Shown piece after piece: positions 17,996 to 26,535 of a stretch of 46,911 bases of DNA. The notes beneath the pieces are model-generated. The model was not told the DNA's origin. It did no database searches and worked only from the letters and a program-made list of their open reading frames with translations. The position numbers and the translations under genes were made by a program. Position 1 is the stretch's first letter. Each line of letters starts with the position of its first letter. Source of the stretch: Thermoproteota archaeon (GTDB taxonomy: Archaea; Thermoproteota; Thermoprotei_A; EX4484-217-1; JAPDJV01); contig JAPDJV010000013.1 in assembly GCA_029258925.1 (NCBI GenBank), forward strand, positions 1 to 46,911. The letters run 5' to 3'.

Positions 17996-18026
17996 GGAGA
18001 GAGCAACTCCTATGCGCGGATAACAT

Positions 18027-18035
18027 TATTTATAT
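18027..18035 (+). promoter_or_regulatory. TATA box of the polytopic HerA-like gene
   Basis: TTATTTATAT lies about 45 nt before the TTG start. A start site near 18057 would leave a leader of about 20 nt holding GGTGGGG (18061-18067), 9 nt before the TTG. Confidence 0.5.
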
Positions 18036-18076
18036 GCTCTTCTTAAAATTATTTTATCGTGGTGGGGATATAGAAT

Positions 18077-19909
18077 TTGAGGCTATGGATCAGAGCGATC
18101 CTCTCCGAAACCATTACAGTTCTAGCTATCCTACTTCAAACACAGCTTCAGCCAAACACCGTTCTCTTAAGAGGGTCTATTGGAGTAACTCTACCCATTC
18201 TAATGTTAATAATAGTCATTTTCACAAAGTCCATAATTCTTTCGATGATAATCCTAATATCATCAGCAATAACATCGATGCTCCTCCAAGTAACCGCGCG
18301 ACCTCTCATAGTAATGCTGTACTTCGTGCCGGGGATGAGAGGACTTTCGGAGAATCTGGTGGATTTCGTTAATAGTACCGCTACAAAGGTCTTCTTAGAC
18401 CCCTCGATAATCACCCTCTCCGTAGCAATATCCATTCCCATATCATTATTCTTAATGAGGCTCGTTTATGGAGGAGTAAGCGATGAAGTTCTCAGCAATC
18501 TAGGAAGTGTAGACTATAATATTGGGAGACGCAATAAGATAACTTATTGGAGCACAGGTGTTTTCATCACAATACTTCTAGTAATTTACTTGAAGCTTAC
18601 CAATGTTCTTTACGTAGTGGGGGTAATAGTGTCTTCGGCTTTAAGCATGTTAGCACGTTCTAAGAGAGCAGGTATCTCAGTACTTGCATGGATGTCGTGG
18701 ATTCTCCTACCAATAACAGTCTCCCTAATAGTGGAGGGCAGAGGAGATGTTGGGAAGAGAGTGGAGGGAATAAGACTTGGGAGAGTGAGAGCAGTGTTGA
18801 AATACGGTGTTCCCACAATAACTTGGATGCCAAATATAATAAGGTATAGTAGTAGAGGTAAGTGTTGGCATTGGTCGAGAAGTAGAGGATACTATTATCT
18901 AAACGTACACTCCCAACTAAACCCCCATATAGTGTTATTCGGTGGAAGCGGAGCAGGCAAGTCCAAGCTCGCAATGAGAATAGTGAAAAACCTGTACATC
19001 AATGAGGGAATACCATTTGTTGTCATAGATCTACATAACGAGTACGTGGACCTTATTAAGGAGGTGGGAGGTGAAATTATCTACGCCGACAAGGAGTGCA
19101 TTAATCCACTGGAACTAGACGGTGCGTCGCCTAGAGACAGAATAGTACAGGTGGCTGATAGTATTGCAAGAGTTTTCAAGCTAGGACCACTACAGAAAGC
19201 GACATTAGAGGAAGTATTGGAGGAGGCATACGCCTATAACGGCATAGTATTAGACGAGGTGTCGACGTGGAGTAATCCTGCTCCAACTTTTTCGACAGCC
19301 CTAATGGTGCTAGATAGGATAGTTGAAGAGGCAGGAAGCTGGAGGGATAAGTCTAGAATAGAGGCAATAGCACCCTACCTTAGAGTATTATCCTCAAATA
19401 TCTTCAAGAAGACTACTCTCTCGGTCGGGGAAATAATGAGGAGGCCCACGACAATAGCTTTAGCAGGGGTTCCAGGAGACAGCATTAAAGCCGTCATAAC
19501 CGAAACTCTACTGAGAAAAATATTCCACTACATAATGACCAGAGGACATTCGGAGAAAATCGTGAACTATATTGTAATAGATGAAGCACACAGAGTATGT
19601 AGAAGGGGAGCTGAGCCGTCACTAGTGGCAAGACTGATAATGGAGAGCAGAAAGTACGGTGTAGGATTTATTGTAATAACGCAGCAGCCAAGGGACATCG
19701 ATGAAAGCATAATAGCTAATGCAGCTATAAAGATTAGTCTAAGAGTAATGGAACCACAAAACTTAGATTATACCGCAAAAACCATAGCAGGATTCCAGCA
19801 GGCCGGTAGACTTGAAAGCGTTAGGCAAGCAATATACTACCTGCCACCCAAACACATAGTTTTAAAGGATAGCATAAGTCCGGAACCTATGATAGTTGAA
19901 GTGGACTAA
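18077..19909 (+). CDS. Polytopic membrane protein with HerA/VirB4-like ATPase domain
   Basis: This 610-residue protein has about five or six transmembrane helices in residues 8-220, then a HerA-type motor domain. Walker A is GGSGAGKS (289-296), a HerA-like DLHNEY follows at 319-324, the Walker B box is IDEAH (502-505 for DEAH), and QQ at 536-537 is the sensor. Such ATPases pump DNA through a central pore. The multi-helix N-terminus is unlike soluble repair HerA and unlike the two-helix CedB-like ATPase earlier in the window. No NurA nuclease gene is adjacent, which argues against end resection. It starts with TTG after GGTGGGG. It could be a second DNA-transfer motor or a secretion ATPase. 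Confidence 0.75.
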   Translation: MRLWIRAILSETITVLAILLQTQLQPNTVLLRGSIGVTLPILMLIIVIFTKSIILSMIILISSAITSMLLQVTARPLIVMLYFVPGMRGLSENLVDFVNSTATKVFLDPSIITLSVAISIPISLFLMRLVYGGVSDEVLSNLGSVDYNIGRRNKITYWSTGVFITILLVIYLKLTNVLYVVGVIVSSALSMLARSKRAGISVLAWMSWILLPITVSLIVEGRGDVGKRVEGIRLGRVRAVLKYGVPTITWMPNIIRYSSRGKCWHWSRSRGYYYLNVHSQLNPHIVLFGGSGAGKSKLAMRIVKNLYINEGIPFVVIDLHNEYVDLIKEVGGEIIYADKECINPLELDGASPRDRIVQVADSIARVFKLGPLQKATLEEVLEEAYAYNGIVLDEVSTWSNPAPTFSTALMVLDRIVEEAGSWRDKSRIEAIAPYLRVLSSNIFKKTTLSVGEIMRRPTTIALAGVPGDSIKAVITETLLRKIFHYIMTRGHSEKIVNYIVIDEAHRVCRRGAEPSLVARLIMESRKYGVGFIVITQQPRDIDESIIANAAIKISLRVMEPQNLDYTAKTIAGFQQAGRLESVRQAIYYLPPKHIVLKDSISPEPMIVEVD

Positions 19910-20110
19910 GTACATAAAATGTAGGCTTCACATTCTTAAAAACATCATGTAACTAAAGACTATGGTGTTTTGGAAAGATTTAAAATTCAAGTATCGCTTA
20001 GGATAACAAATGCCAATATTAAGCCTTGTAGCCGGCATACTGAGAAATACACAGTTGTTGAAGATTATCGTAAGTTACTTAGTTAATCACGAATTTTATT
20101 AACGGATAAC

Positions 20111-20119
20111 ATTTTATAT
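20111..20119 (+). promoter_or_regulatory. TATA box of rpo13
   Basis: ATTTTATAT lies about 37 nt upstream of the rpo13 ATG, so the expected transcription start is near 20141 and the leader is only about 10 nt. Confidence 0.5.
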
Positions 20120-20151
20120 GTTGCAAATTCAATAGAACCCTACAGCTAGAT

Positions 20152-20406
20152 ATGGTGGTATACGTGGCGGAGAATTTATTGGACGAAGAGAGCAAGAAGG
20201 AAGAAACCGTAGAAGTTGAAGAAGATTTCGAAGCGGTTGGAAAAGAGTTTTCACTACAGGAGCTTGAAGTCTTTGCTAAAATAAGCGAGTTGTGGGAGAA
20301 AATACTCAGAGGAGAGGTTGAACCTGAGGCCATTAAATCTATTTTGAGCACAAAGCGCGTTAAAATCACTAGAAAGAAGCGTAGAAGAACTAGAGGAAAA
20401 TCTTAG
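20152..20406 (+). CDS. rpo13: DNA-directed RNA polymerase subunit Rpo13
   Basis: This 84-residue protein has the Rpo13 plan: an acidic N-terminal half (DEESKKEETVEVEEDFE), a central helix-turn-helix (FSLQELEVFAKISELWEKIL then a short second helix) and a strongly basic tail (TRKKRRRTRGKS). From memory, the helix pattern LSxQ(D/E)(I/L)E...(E)(L/I)W..(I/L)L.G resembles Sulfolobus Rpo13. Rpo13 binds at the polymerase cleft and contacts DNA; it is limited to crenarchaea such as Sulfolobales and Desulfurococcales. It is monocistronic with its own TATA box. The 220 nt after it, up to 20629, show no gene. Confidence 0.72.
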   Translation: MVVYVAENLLDEESKKEETVEVEEDFEAVGKEFSLQELEVFAKISELWEKILRGEVEPEAIKSILSTKRVKITRKKRRRTRGKS

Positions 20407-20629
20407 CGTTAACAAAATATGTTGGATTATGGCTCACTTGCTTTCTGAATAGAGAATGTTCTAGTAACACAAATTTCCATAGTTTCGGATATTAGTTAGG
20501 CGACCTTCATAAAATTGAAGCTTTAAGAAGCTGTGATGAATTATTAAGGATTATTGCTGAAAACTACCATTATTTCCATATAGAGAATACATTCCACCAT
20601 AACCACACGGAGGTTTCCTAATACTGGCT

Positions 20630-21016
20630 TCATTCTTCTCTAACTACTTCAATTTCGTACCCAATATTCTTTAGAGCTTCCTCCAAGAATTTGATGTCAA
20701 ATCTCTTATCGAATATTATTATGGCTTTAATTTCGTCATTTTCCGTTTTAAAAGATATCTTATCCACAACTATTCTCCCTCTAATAGTGTCCTCTATTTT
20801 GTGAGGAATAAGTATGTAATTTCTAAACTTTCTCTCTAAAACTTGGATGAAAACGTCATAGTTATTTATAATTCTCTCAGCTTCCTCTAAGTCGTTTGCC
20901 CTATAGCCTAACACGCCCTTAAGACTATTAATTAACTTGATCGAATCATCTATACTCAATTTAACTACTTTGTATTCCCCCAAAGTAACCTTCACTTGAA
21001 CTCTCTTAAAGCCCAC
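20630..21016 (-). CDS. Conserved-looking protein of unknown function
   Basis: This 128-residue protein is rich in Lys, Glu and Ile, with no signal peptide, membrane segment or cysteine motif. The order of predicted strands and helices (VQVKVTLGEYKVVKL, helix, VFIQVLERKFRNYILIPH, ..., IKAIIIFD, FLEEALKNIGYEIEVV) suggests a small alpha/beta fold. It is divergent from the PCNA gene and separated from it by about 160 nt. I do not recognise the family. The codon use and amino-acid make-up look like a real gene. Confidence 0.6.
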   Translation of the reverse strand: MGFKRVQVKVTLGEYKVVKLSIDDSIKLINSLKGVLGYRANDLEEAERIINNYDVFIQVLERKFRNYILIPHKIEDTIRGRIVVDKISFKTENDEIKAIIIFDKRFDIKFLEEALKNIGYEIEVVREE

Positions 21017-21178
21017 AGTTTACACCTCAACAAGAAGGATCCCCTCCTAAAATAATAACTCTTCCTCTACTGCCAGGCTTGCCGTTGATAGAGACTTCCC
21101 AAAATATTTTAATTAGAACCCTAAGTATTTAAGTGGGGATTTAAGTCTTTACTTAGATGAGTATTAGGGTGTTGAGCA

Positions 21179-21934
21179 TTGTTTAAGGCAGCATATCCTT
21201 TCGCGTCGAAGTTCAAGTACATTGCACAGACGCTGGCAAAGGTCACTGATATGATACCCTTCACTGTGAGGCCTGAGGGAATGGAAGTTAAAATGTTGAG
21301 CCCCGATAAAACAACGATGATTATTTTGAGATTACCAAACTTGGCCTTCGACTCCTATGAGTGTGACTCGGAGAAGACTTTTATAGTTAGAGCAGACGAG
21401 TTGACGAAGATTGTGAGGAGAGGAACTAGGAACGACATATTAGAGTTTTTATTGGACGAGGAGAGGAGAAGGCTTGTTCTAGTATTTAGAGATAAGAGAA
21501 CAGGGGTTAGTAGAAGGTTTTATCTTCAGCTAAGAGAGGGTGTTGTAGAGAAGCTTGGCGAGCCAAAGATTGCCCTCCCTGTTAAGATTAGGATGCTTAC
21601 AGAGGACTTTAAAAACATGCTAAAAGACGCTAAAATAGTCTCTGACGAAATAGATATGAAAGCCTACAGCGATAGACTAGAGGCTATAGCTGAGGGTCAT
21701 CAAAAGAACTACAAGAACATTATGCGAATTGATAAGCCTTTAATATCGTATGAGGCGTCTGCGGAGGCTACAGCAACTTATGGACTCGATCTGCTAGAGG
21801 TCTCCTTAAAGGCTATGCAAGCCTGCGAAACAGTTTACATAGAGTTCGGAGAAAATTTCCCCATGAAGCTCACATTTGATATCCCAGGAGGAGGAGTCTT
21901 AATTTACTGGGTTGCGCCGAGGGCTAAGACTTGA
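21179..21934 (+). CDS. pcn: DNA polymerase sliding clamp (PCNA)
   Basis: This 251-residue clamp subunit encircles DNA and tethers polymerase, FEN1 and ligase. The family features are present: the N-terminal FKAAYPFASKFKYIAQTLAKV, the core MKMLSPDKTTMIIL-like strand, the interdomain loop, and the C-terminal TYGLDLL..., VYIEFGENFPMKLTFDI...GGVLIYWVAPR. Crenarchaea often have several PCNA paralogues forming heterotrimers; only one is in this window. The start is a TTG, the first possible in-frame start after the stop at 21173. TATTTAAG at 21126-21133 is a plausible TATA box. The stop codon overlaps the start of a possible 37-codon membrane peptide. Confidence 0.95.
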   Translation: MFKAAYPFASKFKYIAQTLAKVTDMIPFTVRPEGMEVKMLSPDKTTMIILRLPNLAFDSYECDSEKTFIVRADELTKIVRRGTRNDILEFLLDEERRRLVLVFRDKRTGVSRRFYLQLREGVVEKLGEPKIALPVKIRMLTEDFKNMLKDAKIVSDEIDMKAYSDRLEAIAEGHQKNYKNIMRIDKPLISYEASAEATATYGLDLLEVSLKAMQACETVYIEFGENFPMKLTFDIPGGGVLIYWVAPRAKT

Positions 21935-22044
21935 CAAAGTACCTAGTGGGCATTATAGGAATAATTTTGATAGTGTTACTAGTGGTTCTAATGGTCAGCT
22001 ACAATATTCGCTGTGCTAGGAAGCTATCCAAACCTCTCCAATAA
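21931..22044 (+). CDS. Possible 37-residue single-helix membrane peptide after pcn
   Basis: A TTG overlapping the pcn stop (TTGA) opens a 37-codon frame encoding MTKYLVGIIGIILIVLLVVL followed by MVSYNIRCARKLSKPLQ. That is one clean transmembrane helix with positively charged residues on the C-terminal side. Its end overlaps the convergent Cys-rich gene by 21 nt. The overlap with pcn suggests translational coupling. The frame is short and there is no independent ribosome site, so it may be fortuitous. Confidence 0.35.
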   Translation: MTKYLVGIIGIILIVLLVVLMVSYNIRCARKLSKPLQ

Positions 22045-22257
22045 ATCTTTCATCACAGCCTTAATCTTCTCCTCCTCAACTTTCTTCACAGGCCTCCTAG
22101 GAGCCTTAACCTGAGGATACCAGGCAGGCTTAGAACAATGCCCCCTCTCTGGACAAATAATGCAACAAAGAGGACAAACATTATGGTTTACGTGGAGAAC
22201 ACAAGTTTTAACAGGCGTCCCTATCACACCGCAGTAATCACACTTAGACCAATACAT
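22024..22257 (-). CDS. Cysteine-rich zinc-binding protein of unknown function
   Basis: This protein of about 77 residues carries eight cysteines (KCDYCG, KTC, NVCPLCCIICPERGHC), probably two metal sites, then a basic proline-rich stretch (APRRPVKKVEEEK) and a C-terminal helix. The open frame continues upstream to 22335 inside the reductase gene. I start at the ATG at 22257, with GAGTGGTG upstream; a TTG two codons earlier is equally possible. It follows the geranylgeranyl reductase gene on the same strand. I do not recognise the family. Confidence 0.6.
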   Translation of the reverse strand: MYWSKCDYCGVIGTPVKTCVLHVNHNVCPLCCIICPERGHCSKPAWYPQVKAPRRPVKKVEEEKIKAVMKDLLERFG

Positions 22258-22276
22258 AACCAATATCAAACACCAC

Positions 22277-23629
22277 TCATAATATACTGGCAAATTCGCT
22301 GAAAGCTCTTTCCACATCATTAGACCATTTCTCAAAGCCCTCAGGCCTCTTGGGATAGTTGTCGTAGAGAGCTTTTACCTCACTCATGTACTTTGCTAGA
22401 AGCCTTAGCTTCGATAGGAGACTAGGCTTTCTAATTAGCTTAAACAACTTAATGCCTTTCTCCACAATACTATACTTCAATAGTCCCTCCGAGCTAGTTG
22501 CAGAAAGTTCTTCCCCAGTAACTATCCTCTCCCTCATAACGAACTCTAAGTCATCATTTGAGAGCCTTTGCATGAACATCCTCATTAAATCTAGAGAGGC
22601 TTGCTTTGCACCATATAGCTTATTGTAAATCACATTAGTCTTCCACAAACCATTAATACTGTAGTCTCCCATTTCGAAGGCCTCTGTTATAGCCATGTAA
22701 GCAGCATAAGCGGATTTGAGGGCGGCTCCCATACCTCCTCCGTGAACAGGGTTAGCCGTTAGAGCTGCGTCCCCAATAGTTACAAAGCCGTTTGCAACAA
22801 ATGTTTTCAAAGACCTTCTTGTGGGAACTATTCCTCCACCTGCCTCGACAACCTTCGATGAAGCAAGCTCTGCTCGAATAGCAATATGCTTGTAGAACAG
22901 GTTCCTAGGATTAGGATGATTTGGAACGCCTTGAACACCCAACCCTATGTTAGCTTTATTTTCTCCCTTAGGGAAGAACCACCAGTAGCCTCCTGGACTA
23001 GCTTCTTGATTCAAAAATATTTTAATACTCGTGGGGTTGTCTACTTGAACATCAACCCTTATCTCCCTGTACGCTATCGAAGCATCTTCAAGTGAAAGCT
23101 TCTCTGAGACAGGCCAGCTGCTTGGAAGCTTCCTCCTTATAGCAGAAGCAATGCCCGTAGCATCGACTGTTACATTAGCGCTAATCCTCTTAATCACATT
23201 ATCTCTTAGATCTCTCACTACAATACCCTTCACAAAGCCTTCGGATATGATAGGGCTTAAAACGTGGTGAAAGTGATAGAGTTCTACTCCCGCATTTAAT
23301 GCTTCCCTTAAAAGTCTTTGACCGAAGGCCTTCCTATTTAGCTCGTATCCCTCTCCCTGAAGAACTAAAACGTACTTCTCGCTTGGAGAATATATTTCCA
23401 TTCTCCTAATTATCCCCTCAATCTCCCTGCTTCCAGGAAGCTCAAGACCTAACTCCACGAAATAGCTCTTACTAATGGCGTCTCCGCATACCTTCTCACC
23501 TATCCTAGACTTCTCTTTCCTCTCTACTAAGGCAACTCTCAGACCGCTCTCTGCAAGCCTACGAGCAACATAGCAACCTGCTACTCCAGCTCCAGCTACA
23601 ACCACATCGTAAAATAGATGCCCCGCCAC
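22277..23629 (-). CDS. Geranylgeranyl reductase family flavoprotein
   Basis: This 450-residue FAD enzyme is of the digeranylgeranylglycerophospholipid reductase type, which saturates the isoprenoid chains of archaeal membrane lipids. The Rossmann motif VVAGAGVAGCYVARRL with the trailing acidic VALVERK is at the N-terminus. A second FAD motif, FVTIGDAALTANPVHGGG, lies near residue 280, and KVCGDAIS near 45 is typical of the family. It starts with GTG at 23629 after GAGGCGAG. The family also includes oxygenase-like members, but in archaea lipid reduction is the usual role. It probably acts at the membrane face with reduced ferredoxin. Confidence 0.85.
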   Translation of the reverse strand: MAGHLFYDVVVAGAGVAGCYVARRLAESGLRVALVERKEKSRIGEKVCGDAISKSYFVELGLELPGSREIEGIIRRMEIYSPSEKYVLVLQGEGYELNRKAFGQRLLREALNAGVELYHFHHVLSPIISEGFVKGIVVRDLRDNVIKRISANVTVDATGIASAIRRKLPSSWPVSEKLSLEDASIAYREIRVDVQVDNPTSIKIFLNQEASPGGYWWFFPKGENKANIGLGVQGVPNHPNPRNLFYKHIAIRAELASSKVVEAGGGIVPTRRSLKTFVANGFVTIGDAALTANPVHGGGMGAALKSAYAAYMAITEAFEMGDYSINGLWKTNVIYNKLYGAKQASLDLMRMFMQRLSNDDLEFVMRERIVTGEELSATSSEGLLKYSIVEKGIKLFKLIRKPSLLSKLRLLAKYMSEVKALYDNYPKRPEGFEKWSNDVERAFSEFASIL

Positions 23630-23726
23630 GTCTACTCGCCTCTAAAACGCTTGAACCAGTTGGTTAATACCCGAGTTAAAATATTAACGTTTCCTCCCTC
23701 GAATTACCGCTTCCAAAAGCTTTAGC

Positions 23727-25112
23727 TTAAATTTTTTCCGTTAAACTATTAATTACAACGTAGCTGTATGCTGGAATATTTAATGCAAACCATAGAGCAT
23801 ACACGATTTTGCCTAAGGTTATTGAGAGGGAGAGGAGGACTAGTAGAACTGCTAATATGAACAATTCTAGTATTTGAAGTCCACTCATCTTAGGCTTTCT
23901 CGGCCCCTTAGGTGTGATCCTCCATTCAAAGGGCAATGATAGAAAGGATTTGATGACTGAGTAGGTTATACTTGGACTCATTGAGAGAGTTACGCATGAA
24001 AGCCTCCCAATTATTCTGAGAGCTCTAAGCAGTCTCTTTCCGCAATAGCGTACAGCATGGTTTACAAATAAGATAGCGTATAGAATTGAGGGGGCCAACA
24101 TCAGCATGATCGCAGTTTGCATGGATAAATCCTCCATTACTCCTCCTATAAGCATCGCAATAGTAGCTAGTGGCAATAATATGAAGGAGAACAGGGAAGA
24201 AAAGTATTGAGATAAGTAGATGGTCCACTCAATTCTTGATCTAAGAGAGAGACTGTATTTGCCGAGTAGAATTCTTTTTAATAGTTCGACTGCACCGTAA
24301 GCCCACCTACACTGCTGGGCTTTAAATGCACTATATGTTGCAGGCATTTCGACTAGAAGATTGTGTGGGCACGTTTTAACGGGTCTCCCGAGAGACTCTA
24401 GTCTTAACCCCAATTCCACATCCTCTAACAGTACACTTTCATCCCATCCTCCAACTCGCTCTAATAATCTCTTTTCAATGCAACAACCTGACCCAACTAG
24501 CGAGACTCTTCCCATAACCATTTCTCTCCCCAGTATTATAGAGGCGTTCGCAAATTCTTCTGCAATAGCTAATGCCTCCGATATCAACGATTCCTCTGCA
24601 TTATACGCCTTCCACAGAGAGATGTGGGGATGCCCTGTTTTGTTTGAAAAAGAAATAATCGTATTTATGAAGTTCTCAGACACCCTGGCGTCTGCATCCA
24701 ATACGATCACGTAGTCTCCCTTAGTCTTCCTCAATGCGCAGTTTAATGCCCCAGCCTTCCTACCATAAGGTCTCCCCCTACAAATCAGAGAGCCATTAAT
24801 CTCCTCGAGGACATCTTTCGAAAACTCCTTGAGCTCCCTACACGTAGCTGGATCATCATCCGAAATCACCAACACCTCCATTTCCCCATTGTAATTAGAT
24901 CCTCTAATTGACAATAAGGCCCTCCGAACAATATCCTTAGGCTCGTTCTTAACCGGTATATGTATTGAAACCTTCCTTGAGGAGTCTTCGTGGAAAGTAT
25001 TATCATTTCTTAAGGATCCCCTCCTATATCCCACAACGTAGTAGTATGATTGAAGAATCGGAGCCAACACGGATAGACATGCTACTAATATTATTAGGAT
25101 GGGAAGTATCAT
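23727..25112 (-). CDS. Processive family 2 glycosyltransferase, membrane bound
   Basis: This 461-residue enzyme has one N-terminal helix, a GT-A catalytic domain on the cytoplasmic side and several C-terminal helices (about 285-460). The motifs are those of processive beta-glycosyltransferases such as cellulose or hyaluronan synthase: DADA (139-142) for UDP-sugar/metal, the catalytic ED (230-231) and QQCRW (266-270; QxxRW type). It should polymerise a sugar and export the chain through its own helices, making a surface polysaccharide. The sugar cannot be told. The upstream 84-residue membrane gene is 15 nt away on the same strand and probably in the same operon. Confidence 0.85.
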   Translation of the reverse strand: MILPILIILVACLSVLAPILQSYYYVVGYRRGSLRNDNTFHEDSSRKVSIHIPVKNEPKDIVRRALLSIRGSNYNGEMEVLVISDDDPATCRELKEFSKDVLEEINGSLICRGRPYGRKAGALNCALRKTKGDYVIVLDADARVSENFINTIISFSNKTGHPHISLWKAYNAEESLISEALAIAEEFANASIILGREMVMGRVSLVGSGCCIEKRLLERVGGWDESVLLEDVELGLRLESLGRPVKTCPHNLLVEMPATYSAFKAQQCRWAYGAVELLKRILLGKYSLSLRSRIEWTIYLSQYFSSLFSFILLPLATIAMLIGGVMEDLSMQTAIMLMLAPSILYAILFVNHAVRYCGKRLLRALRIIGRLSCVTLSMSPSITYSVIKSFLSLPFEWRITPKGPRKPKMSGLQILELFILAVLLVLLSLSITLGKIVYALWFALNIPAYSYVVINSLTEKI

Positions 25113-25127
25113 AAATTCAACACTTCC

Positions 25128-25382
25128 TTAACCTTTTAAACGTGCATTCCTGTAGGCTAACGTTAACACATGCCAGGACAATAGCCATATGAGGGCTAAT
25201 ACACCAGATAAACCTATCTCAAGAATTGCTTTAACCATGGGAGGACTTTTACTCACTACGTTAGGTATGGTTTCAAAGATTATACTCGACGCCAATGCGA
25301 CGAGAAGCATACCCACCCATGCATATAACATTATTAAGAGTACTGGTAGAATCGGCACTAAAATCTCTCTTAACACACTCAA
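25128..25382 (-). CDS. Small two-helix membrane protein upstream of the glycosyltransferase
   Basis: This 84-residue protein has two hydrophobic helices (about 8-35 and 50-75) and a short basic tail. It starts with TTG at 25382. A G-rich run (GGGGGG, 25389-25394) and a minus-strand TATA box (TTATATAA, about 25413-25421) lie upstream. It is the first gene of a two-gene unit with the processive glycosyltransferase, so it may be an accessory subunit or regulator of the synthase. No family is recognised. Confidence 0.65.
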   Translation of the reverse strand: MSVLREILVPILPVLLIMLYAWVGMLLVALASSIIFETIPNVVSKSPPMVKAILEIGLSGVLALIWLLSWHVLTLAYRNARLKG

Positions 25383-25669
25383 ACTATGCCCCCCTTATGC
25401 TCTTTTTCTAAGCTTTATATAAGTTAATGACGTTCTTCCAGAACCTGGTTGTCGAAGTTGAATTAAGTTCCAGAAACGGTTTCATATGTCTGTACGGGGT
25501 CTTTTGCTCGCATTTCTCAGCGAGTTATGTCTTTAGGTTTCCGCATGAACCTCACGTGGAGCAACTTGTAGTCGTGGTGAGGCATGGAGCAGAGGTCAAC
25601 TCGCCCTAGGAAGGCATACAATGACCTAGATGAGAGGGAAGGGCTGGCTCAAATAGAGGCCCTTAAATA

Positions 25670-26434
25670 TTATAGTACGTCTACTCCTTCACCGGCAATA
25701 ATGTGTTTAAATCTGAGTGCGTCATCCCACATATAAACATTGTTAAACATAACATAGACTTCGCTACATCCATTTGCTTCCAATAGTAACACCTCCTCCT
25801 TAAGTCTCTCAAGATCTCTGTCACTATACTTATACTTATAGTTTATTTCCCCGTTTAGACCGTGAAGTCTAATATAACATATGGGCCATGTTGAAAGAGG
25901 CTTTCTTTTCAATAAGTCGACAACGTGAATTAAGTCCAGTTCCTCAAGAATACTCTTCAGTAACTTGCTGTTATTTAGCCAGTCCCCTCTAGGTTCCCAT
26001 GCTACTAGAAGCCCTCTTCTATCTATTGCCTGGAAGAATCTTCTCATGTTTTCAATATTTTCCTCGCGGCACTTAAAGCTAGATGGCGTTTGGACCACTA
26101 TGATCTTTGATTTAAGTATAATTGCCGCTTTAACAGTTTTATTCCATGCATCAAAGTTTTCTCTGGTTGGTCTTAGAAAACCGTACTTATCGTATTGATC
26201 TCTCGAAATATTCAATCTTGCTTTTCTCCACGTGGGGCTAGTGGGAGGGTGCGTTATGGCTTGCCATGCTTTAACCGTAAACTCAAATTCTGGGGGGGCA
26301 CTCTTCCTCCAAGTAGCTAATGTCGTGTCCAATGGTATCTTATAAAAAGTTCTTTGAACTTCAACCACATTAAAAACCTCATAGTACTTCTTCCTCGACT
26401 TGGGGAATCCGCAGCACCCTATTTTAACTATCAT
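25670..26434 (-). CDS. DUF72 family protein (TIM-barrel fold)
   Basis: This 254-residue protein has the DUF72 signature: an N-terminal IGCCGFP, then VVEVQRTFYKIP, FEFTVKAWQAITH, an LLVAWEPRG strand, and YIRLHGLNG near residue 190. DUF72 proteins (YecE-like) form a TIM barrel; their reaction is not established, and some are linked to nucleic-acid or sugar-phosphate metabolism. It starts with ATG at 26434, with AGGTG upstream. The neighbours are unrelated. The 240 nt between its stop and the membrane gene promoter contain only short, unconvincing frames. Confidence 0.85.
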   Translation of the reverse strand: MIVKIGCCGFPKSRKKYYEVFNVVEVQRTFYKIPLDTTLATWRKSAPPEFEFTVKAWQAITHPPTSPTWRKARLNISRDQYDKYGFLRPTRENFDAWNKTVKAAIILKSKIIVVQTPSSFKCREENIENMRRFFQAIDRRGLLVAWEPRGDWLNNSKLLKSILEELDLIHVVDLLKRKPLSTWPICYIRLHGLNGEINYKYKYSDRDLERLKEEVLLLEANGCSEVYVMFNNVYMWDDALRFKHIIAGEGVDVL

Positions 26435-26535
26435 CTTAACACCTAACTTAAACTATTAATTAAATATAAATTAAGGTTTAACTCACTTAGTTGTGGTATT
26501 ACGTAATTGAAAACCTGTTGTAGAGGCGGCCAGTA

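Noticed and set aside
17983-18372. 129-codon frame covering the HerA-like gene start
   Set aside because: Overlaps the TATA box and the membrane-helix coding region in another frame; Ser/Asn-rich shadow composition.
20010-20102. 30-codon frame before rpo13
   Set aside because: Too short, no ribosome site and no recognisable feature beyond some hydrophobicity.
20527-20560. GTGATGA followed by CTGA after 17 nt
   Set aside because: The spacer is wrong, D'/C' are absent and no terminal stem forms.
25427-25609. 60-codon plus-strand frame after a TATA-like sequence
   Set aside because: The ATG lies only about 10 nt from the TATA, which better serves the minus-strand membrane gene; no recognisable motif, odd composition and no ribosome site.
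25584-25736. 50-codon frame MEQRSTRPRKAYNDLDERE... with GGTGAGG upstream
   Set aside because: Nearly half is antisense to the DUF72 gene and a stop lies just before the ATG; too little independent coding evidence.
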